From Myxocyprinus asiaticus (lineage: Eukaryota; Chordata; Actinopteri; Cypriniformes; Catostomidae), in NCBI RefSeq assembly GCF_019703515.2, contig NC_059379.1:26378880-26442879 (forward strand): DNA of 64,000 bases, read 5' to 3'. Every line of letters begins with the position of its first letter. The stretch's first letter is position 1. Of this stretch, positions 22,301 to 35,673 are shown one piece after another. The position numbers were made by a program, and so were the translations under genes. The notes below the pieces were generated by a model, which saw only the letters and a list, made by a program, of their open reading frames with translations, was not told the DNA's origin and made no database searches.

Positions 22301-25300
22301 TTGCTGAGAACATTATTTGATCTAGTTTGTCTGCAAAGCTGTGATCATTCTTATTGAGGGCAACGACTTGGGGCAGTCATGAGCTCTGGTACTTTATTTT
22401 GCCCTGGTAAAGTGTTTTGCTTTTATTAATTCACCTGTTTTTGGAGCTGGACCGAAGCTCTGCCTTTAATGGGATTGTTTACCCATAAATTAAAATTCTC
22501 TGATCATTTACTCAACCGCGGATTGTTCCAAACCCGTCTGACTTTTTTTTTTTTCGTGGAACGCAAAGGCAGAATGTTAGTCTCCATTTACTTTCATTGC
22601 ATTACTTTTCACTTTTTTTTTTTTTTTCCCCATACAAATGAAAGTGAATGGTGACTGAGGCTGCCTTACACTGACTTTTGTGATCCACATAAGAAAGAAA
22701 GTCATATGGGTTTGGAACAATATGAGGAAGAGTACATTTTTTTTTTTTTTTAAAGTAAGTGATTTAATTGAGCACAGACAAGAGGTTCAGTGCTTATTCT
22801 TAAGGAGAAAGAACAGCACTATAGCATTAAAAGTTTGATCTAGATTGGTCCAGATTGAATTTCTTTCCATCTGCCAAAAACAGACTGATATATTGGCAGT
22901 GATTGTCTTAAGTTCATATCAGCGATCATGTGCGAAACTGCCAGTATTGTTTGTGCATGAGAGACTGTTTCTGTGTGCCAAGGCAGAACATCATTAGATT
23001 TCTCTTATTTGTCCACAGACTTGCAGTCCATGACAGTTGCTGGCATTGGACACAGAAGCACAGGTTGCCCAGTATGTGACCTAAACAAAAGCAGATGTAT
23101 GCAGATTGCTTTCGTGTGATATCAGCGGTATGAGTGAATATATGGCCATTGCCTTTGCATCAACTGCCCAATTATGCAGCTGCTTGGTTGATTTGCAATA
23201 TATGGGAGAACAAACGAGCGAACAAATGAACATTGACAAGAACAAGAACAAGAACTGGTGCATGTCCATATGGTCACCAACCAACATAACCTTGTTTCAG
23301 GAATTATATGTTATTTATAGAAAAGAGAAGCCATTTATTCCTTATTCTTCAAAGTCATAAGGATATTCACGTAAGGTATAATGTACAGTCACCCCGTAAT
23401 TATCGCAGAATAAACTTCCTCAGAGTGATAAAAGACCTCATTCGGAGTCCTGATCACCTTGTTGGGGTTTATTTGCGATAATGACCGACTGACTTTACAA
23501 TTCACTGCTCGTTACATGACTACTTAACAAAAAACAAAAATGGATTTGAAATATTGATTTGAGTTGAAATTATTTTATTCTGTATGTTGAAAGAAAGCAC
23601 CAAGTGATGTGTGATCATGTTGTCCCACCAGACATATTTGCATCGGTTTCAGTGAGTTTACCTTCCCACATGGCTCGACCGGCAGCGTGTTGCACCCAGA
23701 GACCTGGGTTCGTATCCACGTTGAAGCCAAGAAATAACTGCGTTCGCTTAATCATTGACGAGTGTGATTTGCAGGTTGCACTTTTCCCCCTGACATTTCA
23801 TTTTTACTCCACTAATGGTTAGGTTTAGGTTTGGGTTGGGGGGGTAGAGTCCATAAAATATGCATTCCTCTTCACTGTATTACATCCTGTACAGCCGAAA
23901 GGAACTTTTGGCGAACTCTCCTGGACATAAATGGAGCTCACACATGCCTACACGCCCTGCAACACTTACTGCTTTGGCCACTGGGGGCAGTGTTTTAAAT
24001 TTCGGTAAGCAGATACTGATTTTTGCTAAATAAAAGTCGACCTACTCTTTCCGATTTCACTGTGAAATTCTGCTGGGTGGGAAATGTTGGATGTCAGTGA
24101 GTCGGCATACTGTCGCAGATCCTAGGGTGCCGGAACTTTCGAAAACAGCATGCTGACATCCTGTGTGATCATGTTGACAAGAGGCACAAAACTAGCAGAA
24201 TGTTGGAGACTGGTTGACAATGGTCACATATACATTCATTGTACTAAACTATTTGACCACAGAATTCCACGATTAAACAATCAGTATCAAGTCTTCCAAA
24301 GTGCTGCGTAATGAAGACTTTTACACATGGACACTCAAGCAGTGGAGTGTCAGCTGCCCTGATGAGATGCACTCCACCAAAAACAAAGCAAAAAATTAAG
24401 CAACAGGCCCACAAATATTTTTTAAAACAGGATGTAGGGCTCTGATAAACACAGCTCCTGGCTTTTAAACAAATCTTCCTTGCAGTGTGTGGTCCTCCTG
24501 TGCCTGGGAGGGAGGTGCTCATAAATGTAAGAGGTGGGCCGTTAATCGACGCTGATGTGAGTGTGTCTCAGAGATGGTTCTGTGTGAGAGGAAATGAAAA
24601 ATTTGTCATCATTTATTCGCCCTCATTTATTCCGAAACCTGTATTACTACTGTGGAACACAAAATGAGTTATTTATAGCAGAACACTCAAGCTGCTCTTT
24701 TCCATTCAGTGAAAGTGTATGGTGACCTTGGCTGTCAAGCAACATTTTTAGTGAGTAACAACTTAAATTTCAGCCTGTTCATTATACAAAGCAATCATAT
24801 GGCTTTAAAAGACTTGGAATACAGCACATTAATTGTGGACTAATTATGATGTCCTTTTTGGAGCTTGACAGCCCCTGGTCCCCATCAACTTTCATTGAAT
24901 GGAAAAAGCAGCTCAGACATTCTGTTAAATGTCTCCATTGTGACAGAATTTTTATTTTGGGGTGAACTATCCCTTTAAAGGAGTGAAGGGGATGCAGCAT
25001 CTGCCTGTCCTACTATATATGATGTGTTCCTTCTCCGGACACAGATTAATACGTGATTTCTCCAGCTTCACTCATGATGAGTCATTATCTCTTCCTCTCT
25101 ATCTCTTTCTCTCTCTCCCTTCCTCCCTGCCTCCACCCACAGTCCTGCAGTTGAGACTCCAGCAGAGGAGGACACGAGAGCAACTCGCAGACCAGGGCAT
25201 CATGCCTCGTGAGTAATACCTCTATACTTCCCTGGACTTGTACCCCTCCACTTTAACAAAAACAGGCTTCGGTGGGTGGGTTTGTGAAACAGCCCAAACC

Positions 25301-28300
25301 TGCCTAAGATGGTCTTAACTGGTCTCCCAGCCCAGTGGCGAATGGTGCTTTTCAAAAGTGGGAAAGCACAGACTATTGTTTTTGGTGTCTGCTGCTCTCA
25401 AAGCTGCTCTTCTTAAACTGTGAAATTTCTAAACGAAAATAATTAACTCAAAACTTTTTTTGCAACACAAAACAGGCAAAACATCTGATTATAAAAGCTG
25501 AAATAAATGTGTTACATCAAATAATAACTACATGTGTATCTCTGAGACGTCAAACACTCGTCAACAGCGGTGATTTTACATTTCATATGTTGTCAATCAC
25601 GTATCACCATTTCAATTATTGGACATTTATTGAAAAGACCGCCCATTTGAGAGCTCAACCAATCATCACATTGAGAAACCGGGCTTCCAGGCAGGACAAA
25701 AATGCATTGATTGAGGGCCCAATGTTTAATAGACAAATAATGCCAATGAAGCTCCCATAGACTCCCAGAGAAGCACGGTGTCCAGGCAAGCCTCTGTAAG
25801 AGCCTCTAATCCAATTAACATCATTCTTTTGCCTCCTTGATTTGAATGGTACAGGTGTCTGCCATAGACTCCCATTAAAGCATGAACAGCACAATAGTGA
25901 TGTACATACGTACATTAAACCTGGTATTGCTGCATTTCTTATGAAATTATAAGGGAAGCCATTTGAGGAATTTTGGCCACTTTTCAACTGGTCTGGCTGG
26001 GAGCCAACCAGCCAAACACAAGCTCGGCCAGGCTGGGAGACCACCATGTGAACACCAGATTGGCCAAGTTGGGAGACCAGCTAAGCCATCTTAAACCAGC
26101 TATGACCAGAAAACCACCCATTTTAATTATTATTTTTTATTTTATTTTTCTGCAGGAAGGCCTCCCATTGGGGGCCAAATCCCACTTAAAAAAAACATTT
26201 TAAACCAGCCTACGCTGGTTTAAACTGGTCCTAGCTGGCTTTAGCTGGTCTACCAGCCTGGCCAAGCTGGAAAGTGCGCAAAATCCCTCTAAGACCAGCA
26301 AAAATGACACAGGTAGGCACGTGCTAATATGACAAATGAGCGAAGGAAAAGGCTGCTGTAAGCTGATCCACGTTGTGCTGCTTTAAATTAAGTGCTCCTC
26401 ACACGTTTCTGTTGCACTGTCAGCCAGCCTACAGGCTGACCTCACTGGAATGCTCTTGTGCTGAAGAGGTGATCTGGGCCCTGTGCGAGTCAGCTGCACC
26501 ACAATTACACCAACAACACCTGTTAACATTTAAATAGAAGAGCCACTTTCATATGAGCTGCAGTTGGCCACCTATGCATACTGGGCACAAAAACCTTGAA
26601 GATTTAATCTGCCTATTTAAATGACTGTAAGGCGATAAGAACGGGCTAACAGATAATAAACAGATGATCAAGCAAAACAGCATCTCTTTTTACCTGAAAA
26701 TGAGATCATGGACACAATTTAGGCTTCCTTATTAGAAAATCATTAGGTCTTGTGAAGAACAACACAGACACACTTTTCAGTAGACTGAGGTCTGGTCGAT
26801 ATTTCAGCTTTATTTGGCCAAGAACCACCTACTTAGAAAGATATAGTTTCACTGACATGTTAAGCAACCAACCACTGTTTTTTGTTTTGTTTTGGTTTTT
26901 ATTGTTTTTTTATGTGCTGTTGTGGCATGGATTTTCGAAAATAGCTGAGACCACAATATTAGACAGGAGTGGGGGGAAAACTACATCTCTACAAATGGTT
27001 GTACAGAAAACTAAATTTTTTTCTAATATCTGAAAGATTTGATGCTACTAACCTGCAAACTTTGGCAAATCCAGAGATTATTTCATTTTCAAAAGTGCTC
27101 ATTGTCTCAATGAGTATCTGTGCCTTTAGTATCGCTAAACACAACTTTGTTTCCAAGTAGACTAATAAGGAAACCTGTGTCCTTACACCCGGAAGAGCTT
27201 GCCAGTTAGTACAAGTGTTTTCCATTTTTGAGAGCAATATGTACAAGATGATCAGCGAAAGGACCTCAGATGGGACTGTGGATGTGTTTGAGGCTAAAAG
27301 TAACTTTTCAGAAGTTTTTAAACAAAGTCTCATATAATGAAAGTTGCATTGTAAGATAAGTCAAAGTTAAACACCCAAAGATATTAAAGAAAACAGGGCC
27401 GCATGCCTATCTATCTGCTAAAATATACTGCAGCCTTATTGGTGAATCTAATATTCTGCTTTAGGTTTAATAAATATACCGATATTCCTGATAGACTACT
27501 ATTGTAACTGTGTCACAGGTTACCTACTGTATATTTTCACTTGTGATAAGGTGTTTTAAATAAGCAGTTGAAATATACGGCTGGCCCAGCTTTAGATAAC
27601 CTGGCATAAGTGTGCACAGGAGAAGAATCAGCTGCCAGCTAGGCTCTATCAATTTCAGGGAGTCTGCCGGAGATAAAAATCCGCCCAAAAATGTGATTGG
27701 CTAGTCTGTGGTCCTTAAAAAAGAATTTTCAATGGCTGTTTATCTTTTTATGGCAGACAAGGGGCCAACAAAGTCAGATAAACAGTTTTTTAGGCATTTA
27801 AATAGGTGCTATACACTAGCCTAAATGCATGTCGATAAAGCGATATCTGCATAATAGCATACATGTTACAAAAATGAATGTTTTCTCGTTTAATCACCTT
27901 GTCTTGTGGATCTGACGTAGATAGCCCCTTTTTATTGCCCATCACTGTCAGGGTTTTTTTTTTTCGTGACCCCAAGCACTATTTTGCGACATCTGTTCAT
28001 GTGTTTGTTTTATTTTATATCTCACTGCTTTTTGAGAGTCAGTCCAACAAAAAGTAGATCTAATTCAACCTCTAGCACACTATATTTCCCATATATCATA
28101 ATGCACTTTACATTTTAAAGGGCTGTGTAAGACTGGAATTATGCAATCTGTTGCATTCCTTTGTGGAGGTGATATTTCAATCTTTCCTCTGCTTTTTGAG
28201 AGGATGGACTACACATATGCCCTGTGTATACATTTCCCTGAGAACATCTGATCTTTATTAGACACTTGAAAGCAGCAGTAAGGCCTCTCAGGGTTGTTTG

Positions 28301-31300
28301 GCGTGTGGCTGAGGAGGAGTCAGCAAGATGGACATCTTGGCTTTAGTGTTTGGCTTGTACATGGGCTATTCTCTGTCTGGACTAAAGGATTATGGAGACT
28401 TCTCATTCCACAATGTGTTACTTCAAACAGCTTTTTTTACACTCATTTGTGGTAATGTAATTAAAATATCTCTGTGCAACTTGAAACTTTTAGGTCTCAC
28501 TTTCCTGTAAAAATCTTTGAAATTAAAAACAATATGCATGTAAACATAACACTCACAGCGACAGATCGTAACATCATATGTCTGGTCAAATCTTATGAAA
28601 GAAGTCAAGAACATGTCCGGGTCAAATCTGTTCCCAAATTCAAAAGAGTAAGTAATAAGTAATAGCATTTTGCATGAAGTATTGCAAGTATGAAGGTACT
28701 GTGAATTTGGGCAGTGGTGTTTAATTGTCATGACAGCACTCTCAAAATACAAAAAAATTTCTTAATGGTTGCATAAATATTTTTATTTTTATTTTTTATT
28801 TTTTCTTGTTTATACCTTGTTTTGGGGGTGAAATGTGACCTTGACATGTTTGCTGGTAATTTACCCATCTTTGTTTATTTATTTTTTTCCAGGACATACA
28901 AGTACAATATTTTGTAGACTGGAGATTACTTAAAGTACGCAAAATCAGAAGAAGACCAGACAAATTAGAATTTATGAATATGTGTATTCTACGAAGTAAT
29001 ACCTGCAGTGCTTACCAGTCCCTCAAATAAATAATAATATAATAATAAGCCACAGAAAAGAAATATAAGGCCAAAATATATTTGAAACATAAAATACAGC
29101 TAGATTATATATTTTTTTATAATTATATGTTACCAGGGTTGGGAGGGTTACTTTTGAAATGTATTCCACTACAGATTACAGAATACATGCTGTAAAATGT
29201 AATTTGTAATGTATTCCGTTAGATTACTCAAGGACAGTAATGTATTCTAAATACTTTGGATTACTTCTTCAGCACTGGTAGATTTTTTCACTTGTTTTGA
29301 CTATAAAAACTCTGCCAGTACAGTAAGACAAAATACACACGTTAAAAATACATTCTCTGAAAAACATAAATATCTTATGCAGTGTTGTTTCTAAAACAAG
29401 ATCAATCAAACTGATCTTGTTTTAAGGATTTTTAGATATTTCTACAGGAAAACAATACAAAAATTATCATCAAGAATATGATTTTGTATACACATATTAT
29501 GTATACATCATGATGGCGCCGCGGATGGCCGCCTCGGTGTGGAGCGCTTCTATTGTTTTGTTGTTTTTGTTTGTTTGTCCTGTGTTTAGTAATCTTTTTC
29601 CAGTCAGTTTTACCAGAGACGAACTGCTGAACATTCGACAGCATATACCAGTCAATCTTTTCCCGGATTTTGAATATTCGGACGTTTTGTTTGACAAGAG
29701 ACGCGCTATGAGACGCAAGTGAGGGAGACGAGCAGGCACGCTGGTCAAACTCCGTCGGCATGGCTTTCGAATAACGCTGCCGAGCATTCATCTTGCGAAT
29801 CTCCGCTCTCTCCCTAACAAAACAGACAAACTACTTCTCCTCACCCGCACAAACAAGGACTTTTCAACCTCTGCTGCCTTGTGCTTCACAGAAACCTGGC
29901 TGAGTGAAGCCATTCCGGACAGCACATTACATCTGCTGGGCTTTCAGCTGTTCAGAGCAGATCGCATCGTGGAGTTAACAGGGAAAACGAGAGGCGGTGG
30001 AACATGCTTTTACATCAATGAAAGTTGGTGTACAGATGTAACAACGTTAAAGAAGATGCGCTGTCCTAATTTGGAAGTGCACTTTATTAACTGTAAGCCT
30101 TTCTACTCGCCGCGGGAGTTTTCCTCGTTTATTCTGGTGAGTGTGTATATCGCCAGATGCCAAACAAGTGTTTGAACACAGCGCTGCAACAGCTGGCTGA
30201 TCAAATCACAGACACAGAACAACAATACCCAGACTCAGTTATTATTATTCTTGGGGATTTTAACAAAGCAAACCTCACACGTGAACTGCCCAAATACAGA
30301 CAGCACATTACATGCCCCACCAGAGACAGAAATATACTGGATCACTGCTACACAACAATAAAGGATGCATATCGCTCTGTTCCTAGATCAGCTTTGGGAC
30401 TCTCTGATCACTGTCTGGTTCATCTTCTTCCAACCTACAGACAGAAATTAAAATCTGCTAAGCCTGTATTAAGGACTGTAAAAATATGGACCAACGAAGC
30501 AGAGCTGGAACTACAAGCCTGCTTTGACTGCACTGATTGGAGTGTTTTTGAGGCTGCAGCCACAGACCTGGATGAGCTCACAGATACTGTTACCCATATA
30601 TCAGTTTCTGTGAGGATATGTGCATTCCTACTAGGACTTATTTAACATTTAACAATGACAAACCATGGTTTACAGCGGAACTCAGGCAACTTCATCAGGC
30701 GAAAGAGGATGCTTACAGAGTTGGGGATAAAGTCTTGTACAATCAGGCCAGGAACGACCCTGCATCAGTGTGGAGTGGCATGAAACAACTTACGAATTAC
30801 AGGACTCCTACCCCCAACCCTGTAGGGAACCAACAACTGGCTGATGACCTTAATGTGTTCTACTGCAGATTTGAAAGGCCCAATCTCACACCCCACACCC
30901 ACTCTGACCTTCACTTCACACAAACACCAACACCTCCTGCAACCCCCCTCCTCCCCCCTCCTGCTACTCAACCTGCACTTAAGATCTGTGAAGATGATGT
31001 GAGCCGTGTCTTTCGAAAACAAAGGATAAGGAAAGCACAAGGCCCAGATGGCGTTTCACCTGCATGTCTTAGATCCTGTGCTAACCAGCTGGCCCCCATC
31101 TTCACACAGATCTTCAATAGATCACTGGAGCAGTGTGAAGTGCCATGCTGCTTCAAACATTCCACTATCATCCCCATCCCAAAGAAACCAAAAATCACAG
31201 GACTTAATACTACAGACCTGTCGCCCTGATGTCTGTGGTCATAAAATCATTTAAGATACTGGTGTTGGACCACCTGAAGGACATCACTGGACCCTTTCTA

Positions 31301-32608
31301 GATCCCCTTCAATTTGCTTATCGAGCAAACAGGTCTATGGATGATGCAGTCAACATGGGTTTGCATCATATCCTGCAACATCTGGACAGACCAGGAACAT
31401 ATGCAAGGATCCTTTTTGTGGACTTCAGTTCGGCTTTCAACACCATCATCCCAGCTATTCTCCGGACTAAATTACACCAACTCTCTGTTCCCACGTCTAT
31501 CTGTCAGTGGATTACCAGCTTTCTGACAGACAGGCAGCAGCTTGTGAGACAGGAGAAATTCATTTCCAGCACCTGTACAATCAGTACTGATGCCCCCCAG
31601 GGATGTGTGCTCTCCCCACTACTCTTCTCCCTCAACACCAACGACTGCATTGCCAAGGACCCCTCTGTCAAGCTCCTGAAGTTTGCAGATGACACCACTG
31701 TCATCAGCCTCATCCAAGATGACGATGAGTCTGCATACATAAGGGAGGTTAAACAGCTGGCTGTCTGGTGCAGTCAAAACAATCTGGAGCTGAACACGCT
31801 CAAAACAGTGGAGATGATGGTGGACTTTAGGAGGAACACCCCAACACTGACCCCCCTCACCATTCTAAACAGCAGCAGTGGACCTCACAGGACCTGAAGT
31901 GGGAGACCCACATTGACTCCATTGTGAAAAAGGCCCAGCAGAGGTTGTACTTCCTTCGCCAGTTGAGGAAGTTCAACCTGCCACAGGCGCTGCTGATACA
32001 GTTCTACTCAGCGGTCATTGAGTATGTCCTCTGCACTTCAATAACTATCTGGTTTGGTTCAGCTACGAAATCAGACATCAGAAGACTACAAAGGACAGTT
32101 CGGACTGCTGAGAGGATTATTGGTTATCCCCTGCCCCCCTTCAAGAACTATACACATCCAGAGTGAGGAAAAAGGCTGGAAAAATCATTCTGGACCCCAC
32201 TCACCCTGCCCACTACCTTTTTGAACTGTTGCCTTCTGGCCGACGCTTCAGAGCTCTGAGCACCAGAACCATCAGGCACGGAAAAGTTTTTTCCCCCCAG
32301 GCTATCCATCTCATGAACAGTTAAAACTGCCCCTTTGAGCAATAATTAATGTGCAATACACAGCTTAGTCTTTTTATATTATCCAACACATCCTACCTCT
32401 TCTGCCATTACATTCCCTTGCACTGTACATAACCGATTTGTATTTAGATTTGCACTACGTATGTGTATGTGTGTGTGTATGTATGTATGTATGTATGTAT
32501 GTATATGTATGTATATATATATTCATATATGTGTATATATGTGTGTGTGTATGTATGTGTATATGTATGTATATGTGTATGTGTATGTGTATGTATGTGT
32601 GTGTGTGC

Positions 32609-32641
<33 letters not shown>

Positions 32642-34218
32642 CAGGTGCATCTCATTAAATTAGAATGTCATGGAAAAGTTCATTTATTTCAGTAATTCAA
32701 CTCAAATTGTGAAACTCGTGTATTAAATAAATTCAATGCACACAGACTGAAGTAGTTTAAGTCTTTGGTTCTTTTAATTGTGATGATTTTGGCTCACATT
32801 TAACAAAAACCCACCAATTCACTATCTCAAAAAATTAGAATATGGTGACATGCCAATCAGCTCATCAACACAAAACACCTGCAAAGGTTTCCTGAGCCTT
32901 CAAAATGGTCTCTCAGTTTGGTTCACTAGGCTACACAATCATGGGGAAGACTGCTGATCTGACAGTTGTCCAGAAGACAATCATTGACACCCTTCACAAG
33001 GAGGGTAAGCCACAAACATTCATTGCCAAAGAAGCTGGCTGTTCACAGAGTGCTGTATCCAAGCATGTTAACAGAAAGTTGAGTGGAAGGAAAAAGTGTG
33101 GAAGAAAAAGATGCACAACCAACCGAGAGAACCGCAGCCTTATGATCATCAAGCAAAATCGATTCAAGAATTTGGGTGAACTTCACAAGAAATGGACTGA
33201 GGCTGGGGTCAAGGCATCAAGAGCCACCACACACAGACGTGTCAAGGAATTTGGCTACAGTTGTCGTATTCCTCTTGTCAAGCCACTCCTGAACCACAGA
33301 CAACGTCAGAGGCGTCTTACCTGGGCTAAGGAGAAGAAGAACTGGACTGTTGCCCAGTGTTCCAAAGTCCTCTTTTCAGATGAGAGCAAGTTTTGTATTT
33401 CATTTGGAAACCAAGGTCCTAGAGTCTGGAGGAAGGGTGGAGAAGCTCATAGCCCAAGTTGCTTGAAGTCCAGTGTTAAGTTTCCACAGTCTGTGATGAT
33501 TTGGGGTGCAATGTCATCTGCTGGTGTTGGTCCATTGTGTTTTTTGAAAACCAAAGTCACTGCACCCGTTTACCAAGAAATTTTGGAGCACTTCAGGCTT
33601 CCTTCTGCTGACCAGCTTTTTAAAGATGCTGATTTCATTTTCCAGCAGGATTTGGCACCTGCCCACACTGCCAAAAGCGCCAAAAGTTGGTTAAATGACC
33701 ATGGTGTTGGTGTGCTTGACTGGCCAGCAAACTCACCAGACCTGAACCCCATAGAGAATCTATGGGGTATTGTCAAGAGGAAAATGAGAAACAAGAGACC
33801 AAAAAATGCAGATGAGCTGAAGGCCACTGTCAAAGAAACCTGGGCTTCCATACCACCTCAGCAGTGCCACAAACTGATCACCTCCATGCCACGCCGAATT
33901 GAGGCAGTAATTAAAGCAAAAGGAGCCCCTACCAAGTATCGAGTACATATACAGTAAATGAACATACTTTCCAGAAGGCCAACAATTCACTAAAAATGTT
34001 TTTTTTAATGGTCTTATGATGTATTCTAATTTTTTGAGATAGTGAATTGGTGGGTTTTTGTTAAATGTGAGCAAAATCATCACAATTAAAAGAACCAAAG
34101 ACTTAAACTACTTCAGTCTGTGTGCACTGAATTTATTTAATACACGAGTTTCACAATTTGAGTTGAATTACTGAAATAAATGAACTTTTCCACGACATTC
34201 TAATTTATTGAGATGCAC

Positions 34219-34291
<73 letters not shown>

Positions 34292-35047
34292 ATTGTGTAT
34301 TCTATATATACTTTTTTCTTTTCAATATTTATCTATTTTTTATTCAATTTTTAAAGTCTTGTTGCTGTTTTTGTATTGTTGTGTACTGGAAGCTCCTGTC
34401 ACCAAGACAAATTCCTTGTATGTGTAAGCATACTTGGCAATAAAGCTCATTCTGATTCTGATTCTGATTTTTGCCCAAATATCAAAAGTCTTACTAGAAA
34501 AAAAGAAATTATGATCCAACGTGAATTTTCTTGATAAAAAAATATGATCGTGCCTGGTAACATGTGCATGTAAAATGGCTAGAAATAGCATTTTAGCTTA
34601 GCGTAAAGCTGACAATTTACACAAGTTTTATTTCTATTTCTTCTGCTCCAAACTTACTTCAAACGTACTTCTCTGTCTGCTCGTATGAATGTAACACATC
34701 ATAAGAAAGTGTTTCACTGCTGTTCAAACGCACTTTGGATTGCATCATTTATATGTATAAATATTTTCCATCTGAAATGACTAAATATTAAACAAATAAT
34801 CTCTTCAGTAATCAAAATACTTTTTGAATGTAACTGTATTCTAATTACCAATGATTAGGGAATGTGCATAAAACACATAGATTAAATCGACTGGAAGTTT
34901 CTTGAGCATCGGCCAAATGATTTAATTTAATTTGTAAATATAGTGAAAATGTTCCATCAAAAGAGATTCTTGCTGAAATGTATTTTAAAAAATAAATTTC
35001 TGACAATATTTGTATATTTTGATTTTAAAATTGATATATATTTGCAT

Positions 35048-35097
<50 letters not shown>

Positions 35098-35619
35098 TAC
35101 CGTTCAAAAGTTTAGGGTCATTTATTCTTTATTTTTATTTTATTTTTAAATTTCACATTTTAGAATAATAGTAAAGTCATCACAACTATGGAATAATAGA
35201 AATGGAAATATGGGAATTATGTTGTGACTAAAAAAATCCAAAATATATCAAAATTATGTTATATTTTAGCATCTTCAAAGTGGCCACACTTTGCCTAGAT
35301 TTTGCAGAAATGTACTCTTGACATTTTCTCAACCAACTTCTTGAGGTTGGCTTTTTAAACAGTATTGAAAGAGTTCCCATCTATATGCTGGGCACTTAGT
35401 GGCTGCTTTTCTTAATTATTCGGTCCAAGTCATCCATTTCAAAAACTTTATTTTTTTAAATACAATTTTAGTTTTGTAATTAAATAAATTAATATGTTGG
35501 CACAATTATATTTTTGTCTACAAAACTAATTTCAAACATTTAAGCATACGCCTTCAGATCAAAAGGTTTTTAAGATCATGACAAACATTTCAGGCAAGTG
35601 ACCCCAAACTTTTGACCGG

Positions 35620-35673
<54 letters not shown>

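Larger units (their letters stand above)
29510..34472 (+). mobile_element. L2/CR1-type LINE, degraded, with nested Tc1
   Basis: A non-LTR retrotransposon. It has a GC-rich start (ATGGCGCCGCGGATGGCC), an endonuclease region, a reverse transcriptase region, and a 3' end 'GGCAATAAAGCTCATTCTG' followed by short ATTCTG repeats, as in L2-type elements. A TATG/TG/TA microsatellite (32459-32640) and a complete Tc1 element (32642-34221) interrupt its 3' region. Several stops and frameshifts break the coding part. Clade assignment is by recall of similar fish elements. Confidence 0.85.

Noticed and set aside
28555..28649. Possible duplicate of myocd exon 3 upstream of the duplicated RPEL2 exon
   Set aside because: It has an acceptor, a donor and a partly open frame, but base-by-base comparison with exon 3 gives only scattered matches that could be chance.
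32438..32695. Cys/Val/Tyr-rich frames on both strands
   Set aside because: Translation of a TATG/TG/TA microsatellite in the LINE tail.
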